Source: Thermodesulfobacteriota bacterium (lineage in GTDB: Bacteria > Desulfobacterota > Deferrimicrobia > Deferrimicrobiales > Deferrimicrobiaceae). From it: 37,379 nt of DNA. A model generated the notes under the pieces. That model had not been told where the DNA came from, ran no database searches, and saw only the letters and a list, made by a program, of their open reading frames with translations. Position numbers and translations under genes: made by a program. This document shows, in pieces, positions 1 to 9,483 of the stretch. The DNA lies in contig JBFLWB010000186.1 of the NCBI GenBank assembly GCA_040758155.1, positions 1-37,379 on the forward strand, in the 5' to 3' direction. Each line of letters begins with the position of its first letter. The first letter of the stretch is position 1.

Positions 1-61
1 GAAGGAAGAGAAGCCGGCGGCGGCCCCCGCAGCGGCCCCCGCGGCTCCGGCTGCGAAGTAA
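1..61 (+). CDS. 3' end of an unidentified protein with an Ala/Pro/Lys-rich tail
   Basis: Only the last 19 codons and a TAA stop at 59-61 lie in the window, read in the frame that starts at base 2. They encode a low-complexity tail of alanine and proline ending in lysine, with a KEEK start. A strong intrinsic terminator follows about 55 bases later, which supports this as a true gene end. Such tails occur on many unrelated proteins, so no function can be given. Confidence 0.55.
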   Translation, partial: KEEKPAAAPAAAPAAPAAK

Positions 62-114
62 CGACGGCTTTACCGTTTCGCGGACCGGCCCCACAAGGGC
101 ATTCGGGACGCTCG

Positions 115-151
115 GGCAGGGGGACACGATCCCCCTGCCTTTTTTGTTTTT
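115..151 (+). terminator. Rho-independent terminator
   Basis: A perfect 9-bp stem pairs 115-123 (GGCAGGGGG) with 131-139 (CCCCCTGCC) across a 7-base loop. It is followed at once by six T, a G and more T. This ends the upstream gene and isolates serA from it. Confidence 0.93.
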
Positions 152-160
152 CCATGTCTG

Positions 161-212
161 TCCCGGTTCTGCGGAAGTTCTAAGGAACGTCCCGGTTCTG
201 CGCGGTTCTGCG
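161..212. repeat. Short direct repeats just upstream of the serA promoter
   Basis: The 13-mer TCCCGGTTCTGCG occurs at 161-173 and again at 190-202. Its last ten bases (CGGTTCTGCG) recur directly after, at 203-212. A small inverted repeat GTTC-TAAG-GAAC (177-188) lies between the first two copies. The array ends one base before the serA -35 box. It could be a binding site for a regulator, or debris of a REP-type element of the kind mobilised by Y1 (RayT) transposases. The sequence alone does not decide. Confidence 0.6.
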
Positions 213-213
213 T

Positions 214-243
214 TTGACTTTTCCGCGTGTGGCGGTTAATAAT
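214..243 (+). promoter_or_regulatory. Likely sigma-70 promoter of serA-purA
   Basis: TTGACT at 214-219 matches five of six -35 bases. AATAAT at 238-243 matches five of six -10 bases, with an 18-base spacer. Transcription would start near 250, leaving about a 48-base leader before the serA ATG at 298, with its AGGAG at 284-288. The AT-rich patch stands out in otherwise GC-rich DNA. Confidence 0.6.
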
Positions 244-297
244 TTGAATTTGCTTACATCATTGCGTTTATCCTCCCACCCACAGGAGATGATGCGC

Positions 298-3220
<2,923 letters not shown>

Positions 3221-3236
3221 ATGGTCCGTTCCGGGG

Positions 3237-3312
3237 GAGCCCATAGCTCAGTTGGCAGAGCATCTGACTTTTAATCAGAGGGCCGCTGGTTCGATCCCAG
3301 CTGGGCTCACCA
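3237..3312 (+). tRNA. tRNA-Lys(UUU)
   Basis: This is a full 76-base cloverleaf. The acceptor stem GAGCCCA (3237-3243) pairs with TGGGCTC (3302-3308). The discriminator is A3309 and CCA is encoded at 3310-3312. The anticodon stem TCTGA/TCAGA encloses the loop CTTTTAA, giving anticodon TTT at 3270-3272. The T-arm contains GGTTCGATCC. Only eight bases separate it from tRNA-Glu, so the two share a transcript. Confidence 0.97.
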
Positions 3313-3320
3313 GGTCACGC

Positions 3321-3398
3321 GTCCCCATCGTCTAGTCCGGCCAAGGACACCGCCCTTTCACGGCGGCGACGGGGGTTCAAATCCCCCTGGGGACGCCA
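3321..3398 (+). tRNA. tRNA-Glu(UUC)
   Basis: This is a 78-base cloverleaf. The acceptor GTCCCCA (3321-3327) pairs with TGGGGAC (3388-3394), with discriminator G3395 and an encoded CCA at 3396-3398. The anticodon stem CCGCC/GGCGG encloses CTTTCAC, giving anticodon TTC at 3357-3359. Seven T follow directly at 3399-3405 and may help termination. The 22 bases at its 3' end (3377-3398) are repeated exactly at 3650-3671. Confidence 0.97.
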
Positions 3399-3421
3399 TT
3401 TTTTTACCCATCGTCCATTGA

Positions 3422-3659
3422 GGGGATTTGAACGGGCGAGCGGCGCTGAAGCGTAGCGAAGAATAGCGCGACGCACGGGAGCCCCGCTACGATCTAAAGC
3501 GCTGGCGGGGTACCTCGTTCTTCTCGACGAGAGGCACGCGTCAGCCCATTGCCCCGCCGCGAGCCCATGGATGGGCGAGTGCTGCAAAGGCCATGGATGG
3601 CCGGGAGCAGCCACATGCCGAAGCCATGGTGAGGCGGAGGCTCAGGCGGTCAAATCCCC
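3422..3659. mobile_element. Small foldback element built from tRNA-Glu ends
   Basis: The 238-base interval starts with GGGGATTTGA (3422-3431) and ends with its exact reverse complement TCAAATCCCC (3650-3659). The left end is part of a 12-base inverted copy (3422-3433) of the tRNA-Glu T-arm at 3375-3386. Inside are two related 14-base palindromes, GCCCATGGATGGGC (3563-3576) and GGCCATGGATGGCC (3589-3602). The second lies in a larger hairpin closed by GCTGC (3581-3585) and GCAGC (3607-3611). CCCCGC (3482-3487) can also pair with GCGGGG (3505-3510). No credible protein is encoded. It looks like a non-autonomous foldback or integration remnant next to a tRNA. That class name is inferred. Confidence 0.5.
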
Positions 3660-3671
3660 CTGGGGACGCCA
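3650..3671 (+). repeat. Second copy of the tRNA-Glu 3' end (att-like direct repeat)
   Basis: These 22 bases are identical to 3377-3398, from the T-loop through the encoded CCA. The two copies are 273 bases apart. Direct repeats of exactly this tRNA part are the usual footprint of tyrosine-integrase insertion into tRNA genes. The copy lacks a matching 5' T-stem and acceptor strand, so it is not a tRNA. No integrase gene is nearby. Confidence 0.75.
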
Positions 3672-3686
3672 CTCTTTTTCCCTGCT

Positions 3687-4343
3687 CTAATTCTGCTTCT
3701 TCGGCTTCCAGTCCCGCGCCAGCGTCTGCGCCTCTTCGATCAGGGCGGGCGTCATCCCGGAGGCGATTTCCTCCCTCAACATCCTGATCTTCTCCTGCCC
3801 CATTTTTTCCGATGCCGGTATCCGGGAGGCCGCAAGGATTGCCCACATGAGCGCCATGACCAGGCTCTTCGGCACGCCTTGGCCGTTTTTATACAGGGAG
3901 ACGAGATTGTACTGCGCCTTCGCATTTCCCTGCTCCGCAGCCTTGCTGAACCACTTCGCGGCTTCGGCGTAGTCCTTCGGAATGCCTTGGCCGAGGAAGT
4001 GCATCGACCCGAGGTTGAGCTGGGCGGACGCATGCCCCTGATCGGCCGCTTTCCGGTACCATTTCGCCGCCTCGCCGTGGCTCTGCGGCACCCCGCTGCC
4101 CAACGCGTACATTATGCCGAGGTTGTACTGGGCGGACGCATGGCCCTGGTCCGCGGCTTTCCTGTACCACTTCGCCGCCTCGACGCTGTCCTGCGGCACG
4201 CCTCCTCCATCTTCGTGCATGACGGCGAGCATGAACTGGGCTTCGGCCGATCCCTGTTCGGCCAACGGTTTGAGGAGGCGGAAGGCGGTATCGTAGTCGT
4301 AACGTTCATAGGCTTCCCTGGCTTCCGCAAAGGGCGTTGCCAT
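3687..4343 (-). CDS. Sel1-like repeat protein
   Basis: The 218-residue protein consists mainly of four Sel1-type alpha/alpha repeats with an exact 36-residue period (about 32-67, 68-103, 104-139 and 140-175). Each carries the AQ-LG-MY-G-GVP-AAKWY-KAA-QG pattern. The first three repeats are very similar even at DNA level, which suggests recent internal duplication. Such repeats are protein-binding scaffolds in signalling or envelope functions, and no partner can be named here. No signal peptide is seen, so it is probably cytoplasmic. The start ATG has AGAGG six bases upstream. It is transcribed toward the tRNA-adjacent element and stands alone. Confidence 0.85.
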   Translation of the reverse strand: MATPFAEAREAYERYDYDTAFRLLKPLAEQGSAEAQFMLAVMHEDGGGVPQDSVEAAKWYRKAADQGHASAQYNLGIMYALGSGVPQSHGEAAKWYRKAADQGHASAQLNLGSMHFLGQGIPKDYAEAAKWFSKAAEQGNAKAQYNLVSLYKNGQGVPKSLVMALMWAILAASRIPASEKMGQEKIRMLREEIASGMTPALIEEAQTLARDWKPKKQN

Positions 4344-4625
4344 ATTCGACCTCTTCGGCGAGGGTTGAATCCATTCCGAGTGTATAACGCGTGGAGATTG
4401 CCGGCAATCGGCAGCGGCGATGCGTTCCGGTGCCCCGTTTCATTTCCCGCGAATCCTTAACTTCTTACGCGGCTTGAGATCCCGGTTTCCTCTCCGGCGG
4501 ACCCGCGAGACCCCGACGGAATCCGAGGGAACAGTAAAATACGGTTATGTCGCCGATATTGCTAAAGATTTGAACAATTCCGGCCGATATGGTATCCAGG
4601 GACCATTTCTTATCGTGAGGCGACG
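4344..4625. other. Intergenic region between divergent genes
   Basis: No convincing coding sequence is seen. The stretch 4535-4600 is much richer in A and T than its surroundings. It holds a weak promoter candidate on the plus strand, TTGAAC (4570-4575) and TATCCA (4593-4598) with a 17-base spacer, which would serve the small gene at 4626. A promoter for the minus-strand Sel1 gene must also lie here but was not resolved. Confidence 0.35.
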
Positions 4626-4754
4626 ATGCGTCCGTTTATCTTCTCCGTCCTCTTCGCTGTCGTCGGTTCGGGATTGTTGTGGTACCAGACGAACTGGCAG
4701 ATCGGGGCGGCATCTTTCTCGATCGGATTCTGGATGGTGGCGTACCGTCACTGA
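4626..4754 (+). CDS. Predicted 42-residue membrane peptide
   Basis: A short frame begins at ATG 4626, with GAGG at 4617-4620 five bases upstream, and ends at TGA 4752-4754. The product is almost all hydrophobic. Two possible membrane segments, at about residues 3-19 and 24-40, are split by the polar turn WYQTNWQ. The good ribosome site, the hydrophobic pattern and the position just ahead of the redox genes support it as real. There is no family assignment. A 55-base gap separates it from the flavoprotein gene. Confidence 0.5.
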   Translation: MRPFIFSVLFAVVGSGLLWYQTNWQIGAASFSIGFWMVAYRH

Positions 4755-4809
4755 CCGGATTTTCCTTTCGTTGCTTTTTCCATATCCCGCGCCTCAAAAT
4801 AGAAGGGGT

Positions 4810-6657
4810 ATGGATTTCCTCAAGCCGGAAAACCTTCTCCGATACGGGTACAAGGATTGCCTCCTCTGCGAAGTGGAGCGCAAGGGGGAAGAGAAGCGCT
4901 GCGAGCCGTGCTCCGGGCGGCTCGACCAGCGCGAACGTCTCCTCTGGGAGATCCGGCGGGAGCGGTTCCGGCAAACCGCGGGCCGGCTCTCCCTGGTCTT
5001 CCCGGGGCTCGGCCACATCTACGACGAGCGGTACCTCGGCGGGATCTTCTGGGCTTCCCTGCTTCCTCTGACCCTCGGGCTCGTGCTGAACGTGTGGAAA
5101 GGGATCACCTGGGGACACGCGTTTCTCCTTGCGGAAGCGGGGCTGATCTGGTGGCTCGCCTGGCTGGACGTGCGCAGGGGCCACCCCGAACCGTCGGCGC
5201 CCTGCCAGGACGCGTGTCCGGCGGGGCTAAGGGTGCCGGACTACATCGCCCTGGTCCGGGAGAATCGGCCGCTCGAGGCGCTGGCGCTTGTGTACGACAA
5301 GCTGCCGTTCGCCGCGTTTTGCGGGCGGGCCTGCCCCCATCCTTGCGAGCAGGAGTGCGTCCGGAACGAGTTCGGCGCGCCGATCTCCATCATGGCGATC
5401 AAGAGGCACGCCGCGGACCGTGGATGCGAGGCGCGGATCCTGCCGCAGCGGGAGGACGGGGAGGCGGAAAAGGCGCTGCGGGTGGCGGTCGTCGGCGCCG
5501 GGCCGGCGGGCTTGAGCGCGGCGGATCATCTTGCCCGGCTGGGGTGCCGCGTCACCATGTTCGACTCCAGGGAGGAGCCGGGGGGGATGATGCGGTATGG
5601 AGCCCCGGAGTTCCGGTTCCCGACGGAAGCGCTGAGATACGATCTGGAACGGATTTTCGCCCGTGGGATCGAGTTCAGGGCAGGCGTGAAGGTCGGGAGG
5701 GACGTCCAGTTCTCCGCGCTGGAAGCGGAAGGATTCGACGCCGTCATGATCGCCGCCGGGACGCCGGCGGCGCGCGCGATTCCGGGCAGCGGCACGGAAG
5801 CGCAGGGATTCGTGGACGCCTGTTCGTTCCTCGAAGGCGTCCGGCGGAACCGGCCGCTCCGTCCGTCCGGGCGGGTCGTCGTCGTCGGGGGGGGAGACGT
5901 CGCGTTCGATTGCGCGCGGACCGCCCTCCGGCTCGGGGCGTCGGAAGCGACCGTCGCCTGCATCGAATCGATCGAGGAGATGCGCGCCCATCCGTGGGTG
6001 ATCGCGGATGCGGTCGACGAAGGGGTCAGGATTCTTCCCTCCACGGCGGTGAAAACCTTCCGGATGCGCGGGGACCGGACGGCGGGATTCGAGGCGCTCC
6101 GCGCGGAGGGTTTCGATACCGGGCCCGGCGGAGCGGTAGTCCCCCGGACGCGTCCCGGCACGGAATTCGAAGTCCCGGCGGACACGATCGTTCTGGCCGT
6201 GGGATACGCTCCGGAGCTGGGGTTCCTGCCGCCGGGAGCTTTCCGGAAGCCGCTGGACGCCCGGATCCACGTCTTCCGGTTGATTTTCGAGGGGCGGGAA
6301 AGTAAAGTAAACTATTACATTTTCGGCGATTGCGCCGCGGGCCCCCGGACGGTAGTTGAAGCGGCCGCTTCGGGCCGGGCGGCGGCGATGAATATCTATT
6401 CCAGCCTGGCCGTCGAAGACGGCAACAAGGCGCGGTACAAGGACAATTACCGCAGGCGGAACGAGCCGCACGAACCCGACAGGCCCGAGTGGCGGATCCG
6501 CCTGGGTGGAACGCGCCTGTCCGCGGAATCGCGCCGCGGGAATTTCGAGGAAGTCGACAAGGGGCTCACCGCGGAATGCGCCCACGGAGAAGCGGAGCGG
6601 TGCGCACGGTGCAATCTTTCATTGGAGGCTCGTCGGAAGGGAGGTGACAAGGGATGA
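4810..6657 (+). CDS. Membrane-anchored GltD-like FAD/NAD(P) oxidoreductase with zinc-ribbon and TM2-like N-terminus
   Basis: The 615-residue protein has an unusual order of parts. Residues 17-34 hold a CxxC...CxxC knuckle (C17, C20, C31, C34). Residues 60-120 hold two hydrophobic segments beginning with a PGLGHIY motif like that of TM2 domains. Residues 130-185 form a GltD-type iron-sulfur domain (C132, C136, C171, C175, C179, C183). The rest is a two-dinucleotide flavoprotein fold with GAGPAG at 229-234. A C-terminal RCARC (598-601) resembles the RCxxC half-motif missing from the N-terminal cluster site. By family it should pass electrons between NAD(P)H and iron-sulfur centres via FAD. Its stop overlaps the start of a periplasmic cytochrome gene (ATGA). 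ATG 4810 is preferred because the frame upstream lacks protein character. The true electron partners are unknown. Confidence 0.8.
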   Translation: MDFLKPENLLRYGYKDCLLCEVERKGEEKRCEPCSGRLDQRERLLWEIRRERFRQTAGRLSLVFPGLGHIYDERYLGGIFWASLLPLTLGLVLNVWKGITWGHAFLLAEAGLIWWLAWLDVRRGHPEPSAPCQDACPAGLRVPDYIALVRENRPLEALALVYDKLPFAAFCGRACPHPCEQECVRNEFGAPISIMAIKRHAADRGCEARILPQREDGEAEKALRVAVVGAGPAGLSAADHLARLGCRVTMFDSREEPGGMMRYGAPEFRFPTEALRYDLERIFARGIEFRAGVKVGRDVQFSALEAEGFDAVMIAAGTPAARAIPGSGTEAQGFVDACSFLEGVRRNRPLRPSGRVVVVGGGDVAFDCARTALRLGASEATVACIESIEEMRAHPWVIADAVDEGVRILPSTAVKTFRMRGDRTAGFEALRAEGFDTGPGGAVVPRTRPGTEFEVPADTIVLAVGYAPELGFLPPGAFRKPLDARIHVFRLIFEGRESKVNYYIFGDCAAGPRTVVEAAASGRAAAMNIYSSLAVEDGNKARYKDNYRRRNEPHEPDRPEWRIRLGGTRLSAESRRGNFEEVDKGLTAECAHGEAERCARCNLSLEARRKGGDKG

Positions 6658-6995
6658 GGAAGTTCGCGACTCTCATGGCAATCGTCCTCGTAACGGTGTT
6701 TTCCGCAGGCTGGGTCGTCGCCGCCGATCCTCCGGAGAAGATCACGATCAAGGCGGTCCAGAAGCTGAAGCCCCCGGTGGAGTTCCCTCACAAGGAACAC
6801 GCGGGGCGTCTGAAGTGCGCGGAGTGCCACCACAAGGACGCGGCCGGGAAGGAACAGTCCTGTTTCGCCTGCCACAAAGCGGAGAAGAAGGGGGAGGCGA
6901 TCCCCTTCAAGGACGCGATGCACGGCAAGTGCCAGGCGTGCCACAAGAAGGTGGCCAAAGGCCCCACCAAGTGCAACGACTGCCACAAGCAGTAG
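6654..6995 (+). CDS. Tetraheme c-type cytochrome (class III, c3/c7-like)
   Basis: The 113-residue precursor has a Sec signal peptide ending near AVA-AD (cleavage around residue 24). Four CxxCH heme sites follow, at C55-H59, C70-H74, C93-H97 and C107-H111. The other four histidines, H46, H49, H60 and H90, give exactly the number needed for bis-histidine ligation of four hemes. This is the low-potential pattern of cytochromes c3 and c7. It should be a soluble periplasmic electron carrier. A strong ribosome site (GGGAGGTGA, 6639-6647) lies inside the preceding flavoprotein gene, which it overlaps by four bases. The spacing of all four heme sites is CxxCH, unlike the mixed CxxCH/CxxxxCH of classical c3. 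Confidence 0.92.
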   Translation: MRKFATLMAIVLVTVFSAGWVVAADPPEKITIKAVQKLKPPVEFPHKEHAGRLKCAECHHKDAAGKEQSCFACHKAEKKGEAIPFKDAMHGKCQACHKKVAKGPTKCNDCHKQ

Positions 6996-7017
6996 CCGTC
7001 CGGAAAGCCGCGGCAAT

Positions 7018-7055
7018 CCGGGAAGCGCCATAAGAACTGGAATGGCGCTTCCCGG
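7018..7055 (+). promoter_or_regulatory. Strong hairpin between cytochrome and resB
   Basis: A perfect 14-bp stem pairs 7018-7031 with 7042-7055 around a 10-base loop. No T-tract follows, so it is not a classical intrinsic terminator. It may protect the cytochrome mRNA 3' end, so that more cytochrome than assembly protein is made, or it may mark Rho-dependent or partial termination. Confidence 0.7.
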
Positions 7056-7094
7056 GTTCCGCATCCAATCCGAATATCCGGGATCGGGGTTCGA

Positions 7095-8459
7095 ATGACA
7101 ACCGAGAAAAGCGATTCCTCTCCGATGGACAAGATCTGGGATTTCTTCACGTCCATCAAGCTCGCCATCTTCACGCTCATCGTCCTCGCGGTCGCATCGA
7201 TCTTCGGCACGATCGTGGAGCAGAACCTGCCGCTGGAGAAATACCGGGAAATCTACGAGGACTGGGCGTTCGAGCTGCTGCTCCGGCTCAACATGTTCGA
7301 CATGTACCATTCCTGGTGGTTCCTCCTGCTACTGGTGCTCTTCACGGTCAACCTGACGTGCTGCACGGTCGACCGGTTCCCCAGGGCCTGGAAGACGGTC
7401 CGGAACCCCCGCACGAAAATGGATGAGGGGCACGAAAAGGCGCTGCCGCACGTGGAGCGGTGGAGGAAGAAGGGGACCGTCGAGGAATGGGTCCCGCGGT
7501 ACACGGTGGCGCTTTCGGCGCTCTTCGCGAAGCCGCTGGTCTCCGAGGAGGCCGGAGAGGTTCACCTATACGCCGAGCGGGGCACGGCTTCCCGGTTCGG
7601 TGTCTACGTCACGCATGTCTCGATCATCATCATCTTCCTCGGGGCGATCGTCGGGAACGTCCTCGGATTCAAGGGGTTCGTCGGGATACCGGAAGGGGAT
7701 TCCGTTTCCCGGGTGCCGGTGCGCGGGGGCGCCCGGCTTCAGGATCTGGGCTTCGACGTGCGCTGCAACCGCTTCGTGGTGGAAATGTACCCGACCGGGC
7801 AGCCGAAGGCGTACATCTCCGACCTGAGCGTGATCGAGGGGGGGCGCGAGGTCCTCAGGAAGAAGGACGTCGTGGTGAACGACCCGCTCCGCTACAAAGG
7901 GGTCTGGTTCTACCAGTCGAGCTACGGGGAGGCGGGGGGCGCGGTGGCGCGGATCCAGGTGATCGGTCCCGACGGGTCGCCGCAGGGCGCCCTTTCGCTG
8001 CCCCCGAACCATCCGGTCCCGATCCCGGGCTACGGCGTCCTTCGCGGCGTGAACTACGACCAGAACTTCCAGGGAAAGGGGCCCGCGCTCGAAGTGGTCG
8101 TAGAGAAGCCGGGCGCGTCCCCGGCGGGCTTCTGGCTCTTCCAGAGGAATCCCGACCTCGACCGTGCCCGGAAGGACTCTCTCGCGTTCGCGTTCGGCGG
8201 GCTGGCGCCGCGGATGTACACCGGCCTCCAGGTCTCAAGGGACCCCGGCGTCAACGTGGTCTGGCTGGGGTGCGCGCTGATGGTCGTGGGGATCATCATG
8301 GCCTTCTTCCTGTCGCATCAAAGGGTCTGGCTGCGCCTGTCGCCGGGAACGGACGGGCGCGTGACCGTCGTCCTCGGGGGCGCCGCCAACCGGAACCGGC
8401 TCGCTTTCGAGAAGGCATTCGAAAAAATCCAGGCCGGCGCGAAGGCGGTGGGGGAATGA
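7095..8459 (+). CDS. resB: Cytochrome c biogenesis protein ResB (Ccs1)
   Basis: ResB is the partner of CcsA in System II cytochrome c assembly. The complex carries heme across the membrane and attaches it to apocytochromes on the outer face. The 454-residue product shows the family start (SIKLAIFTLIVLAVASIFGT, about residues 20-39). Further membrane spans lie at WWFLLLLVLFTVNL, in the THVSIIIIFLGAIVGN region and near the C-terminus (VVWLGCALMVVGIIMAFF). A large periplasmic domain sits before the last span. It lies between a multiheme cytochrome and ccsA, the expected context. The SD is weak (GGGG about 8 bases upstream), so expression may be modest. Confidence 0.95.
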   Translation: MTTEKSDSSPMDKIWDFFTSIKLAIFTLIVLAVASIFGTIVEQNLPLEKYREIYEDWAFELLLRLNMFDMYHSWWFLLLLVLFTVNLTCCTVDRFPRAWKTVRNPRTKMDEGHEKALPHVERWRKKGTVEEWVPRYTVALSALFAKPLVSEEAGEVHLYAERGTASRFGVYVTHVSIIIIFLGAIVGNVLGFKGFVGIPEGDSVSRVPVRGGARLQDLGFDVRCNRFVVEMYPTGQPKAYISDLSVIEGGREVLRKKDVVVNDPLRYKGVWFYQSSYGEAGGAVARIQVIGPDGSPQGALSLPPNHPVPIPGYGVLRGVNYDQNFQGKGPALEVVVEKPGASPAGFWLFQRNPDLDRARKDSLAFAFGGLAPRMYTGLQVSRDPGVNVVWLGCALMVVGIIMAFFLSHQRVWLRLSPGTDGRVTVVLGGAANRNRLAFEKAFEKIQAGAKAVGE

Positions 8460-8496
8460 CCGCGGCGCCGGGATCCGCCCCGGGAGACATCCGAAA

Positions 8497-9336
8497 ATGA
8501 GCAACGTCCTCCTGTTCAACCTCACCACCGTCCTGCTCGGCGTCGCGTCCGCCCTCTATCTCGGGGCCCTGTACGCGAAAAACGAAAAGATCGCGGTCTA
8601 CGGAACATGGATCTGCGCGCTGGCGGGCGTGTCGTCCACCGCGGCGCTCGGAGTGCGCTGGTACGAGTCCTACCAGATGGGGATCGGCCGCATCCCCGTC
8701 ACCAACCTCTACGAGTCGCTGGTCTTCTTCGCCTGGTCGATGATCCTGATCTACCTGGCCGTCGAGAGGAAGTACGGCAGCCGGACCTTCGGCGCGTTCG
8801 TCCTGCCCATCGCGTTCTTTACGATGGTGTTCGCGGTGACGAACGACAGCTCCATCCAGCCGCTGGTCCCGGCGCTCCAGTCCTACTGGCTGCACGCGCA
8901 CGTCATCACCTGTTTCGTCGGGTACGCGGCGTTCGCGGTATCCGCAGGCGTGGCCGTCATGTACCTCCTCAAGGTCCGTCAGGAGGACGCGAAGGTCTCG
9001 CAGGGGATCGTAGGATTGCTTCCCTCGGGGAAGGCGCTCGACGACCTGGTCTACCGCGCGATCATATGGGGGTTCCCGTTCCTCACCGCCGGGATCATCA
9101 CCGGCGCAGCATGGGCGAACTACGCCTGGGGGACCTACTGGTCCTGGGACCCGAAGGAGACCTGGTCGCTGATCGTGTGGCTGGTGTACGCCGTTTACCT
9201 GCATGCGCGGATCACGCGGGGGTGGCACGGGAAGCGGACCGCCATCCTGTCGATCGTGGGGTTCCTGGCCACGCTGTTCTGCTACCTCGGCGTCAACCTG
9301 GTGCTCTCGGGGCTGCACTCATACGGCGGGGGATGA
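8497..9336 (+). CDS. ccsA: Cytochrome c synthase subunit CcsA (CcsB/ResC type)
   Basis: This polytopic 279-residue protein is the heme-handling half of System II. The tryptophan-rich WWD motif is WGTYWSWDPKETWS (about residues 211-224). Conserved histidines that bind heme in this family appear at H133 or H135, H236 and H274. About eight hydrophobic spans can be followed along the protein. The start ATG follows resB by 37 bases with GGGAGA upstream. The stop overlaps the next small gene (ATGA), showing tight coupling. NCBI family names call the same protein CcsB. Confidence 0.95.
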   Translation: MSNVLLFNLTTVLLGVASALYLGALYAKNEKIAVYGTWICALAGVSSTAALGVRWYESYQMGIGRIPVTNLYESLVFFAWSMILIYLAVERKYGSRTFGAFVLPIAFFTMVFAVTNDSSIQPLVPALQSYWLHAHVITCFVGYAAFAVSAGVAVMYLLKVRQEDAKVSQGIVGLLPSGKALDDLVYRAIIWGFPFLTAGIITGAAWANYAWGTYWSWDPKETWSLIVWLVYAVYLHARITRGWHGKRTAILSIVGFLATLFCYLGVNLVLSGLHSYGGG

Positions 9337-9479
9337 CGATGAAGGGAAGCCGCCCCGCCTTTTTCCTGGCCGCATCGGCCGCGGCGGGAATCCTGGCGCT
9401 CGGGATCTACCGGAGGGAGTTCGGCGAGACGCTCCTGAACGCCGTGCTGATCTGCCTGTCGTGCATCGGGATCGGGTGA
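9333..9479 (+). CDS. CD1871A-family CxxC peptide
   Basis: This 48-residue peptide overlaps the ccsA stop by four bases. One hydrophobic span (about residues 9-26) ends in LGIYRREF. It is followed by an invariant-looking tail ICLSCIGIG with a CxxC pair at C41 and C44. The pattern matches the small CD1871A-type CxxC proteins, whose role is not established. They are often found next to membrane polyferredoxins, as here. A thiol or metal-handling role in assembly of the neighbouring iron-sulfur protein is a reasonable guess only. The gene is short and easily missed. Confidence 0.75.
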   Translation: MTMKGSRPAFFLAASAAAGILALGIYRREFGETLLNAVLICLSCIGIG

Positions 9480-9483
9480 GGTC

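Noticed and set aside
214-297. Upstream TTG start for serA adding 28 residues
   Set aside because: The TTG is the -35 box itself, the added residues are not family-like, and AGGAG is placed correctly for ATG 298.
3315-3614. Minus-strand frame of 99 codons over tRNA-Glu and the foldback element
   Set aside because: It reads antisense through the tRNA and gives the well-known spurious GDLNP...RRERAVS peptide. No ribosome site and no protein character.
3640-3672. A second tRNA-Glu gene at the repeated 3' end
   Set aside because: Only the T-loop-to-CCA part is present. The 5' acceptor strand, anticodon arm and 5' T-stem are missing.
4420-4809. N-terminal extension of the flavoprotein frame
   Set aside because: The added 130 residues are Arg/Ser-rich and would overlap the small membrane-peptide frame. 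The zinc-ribbon N-terminus at 4810 reads as a natural start.
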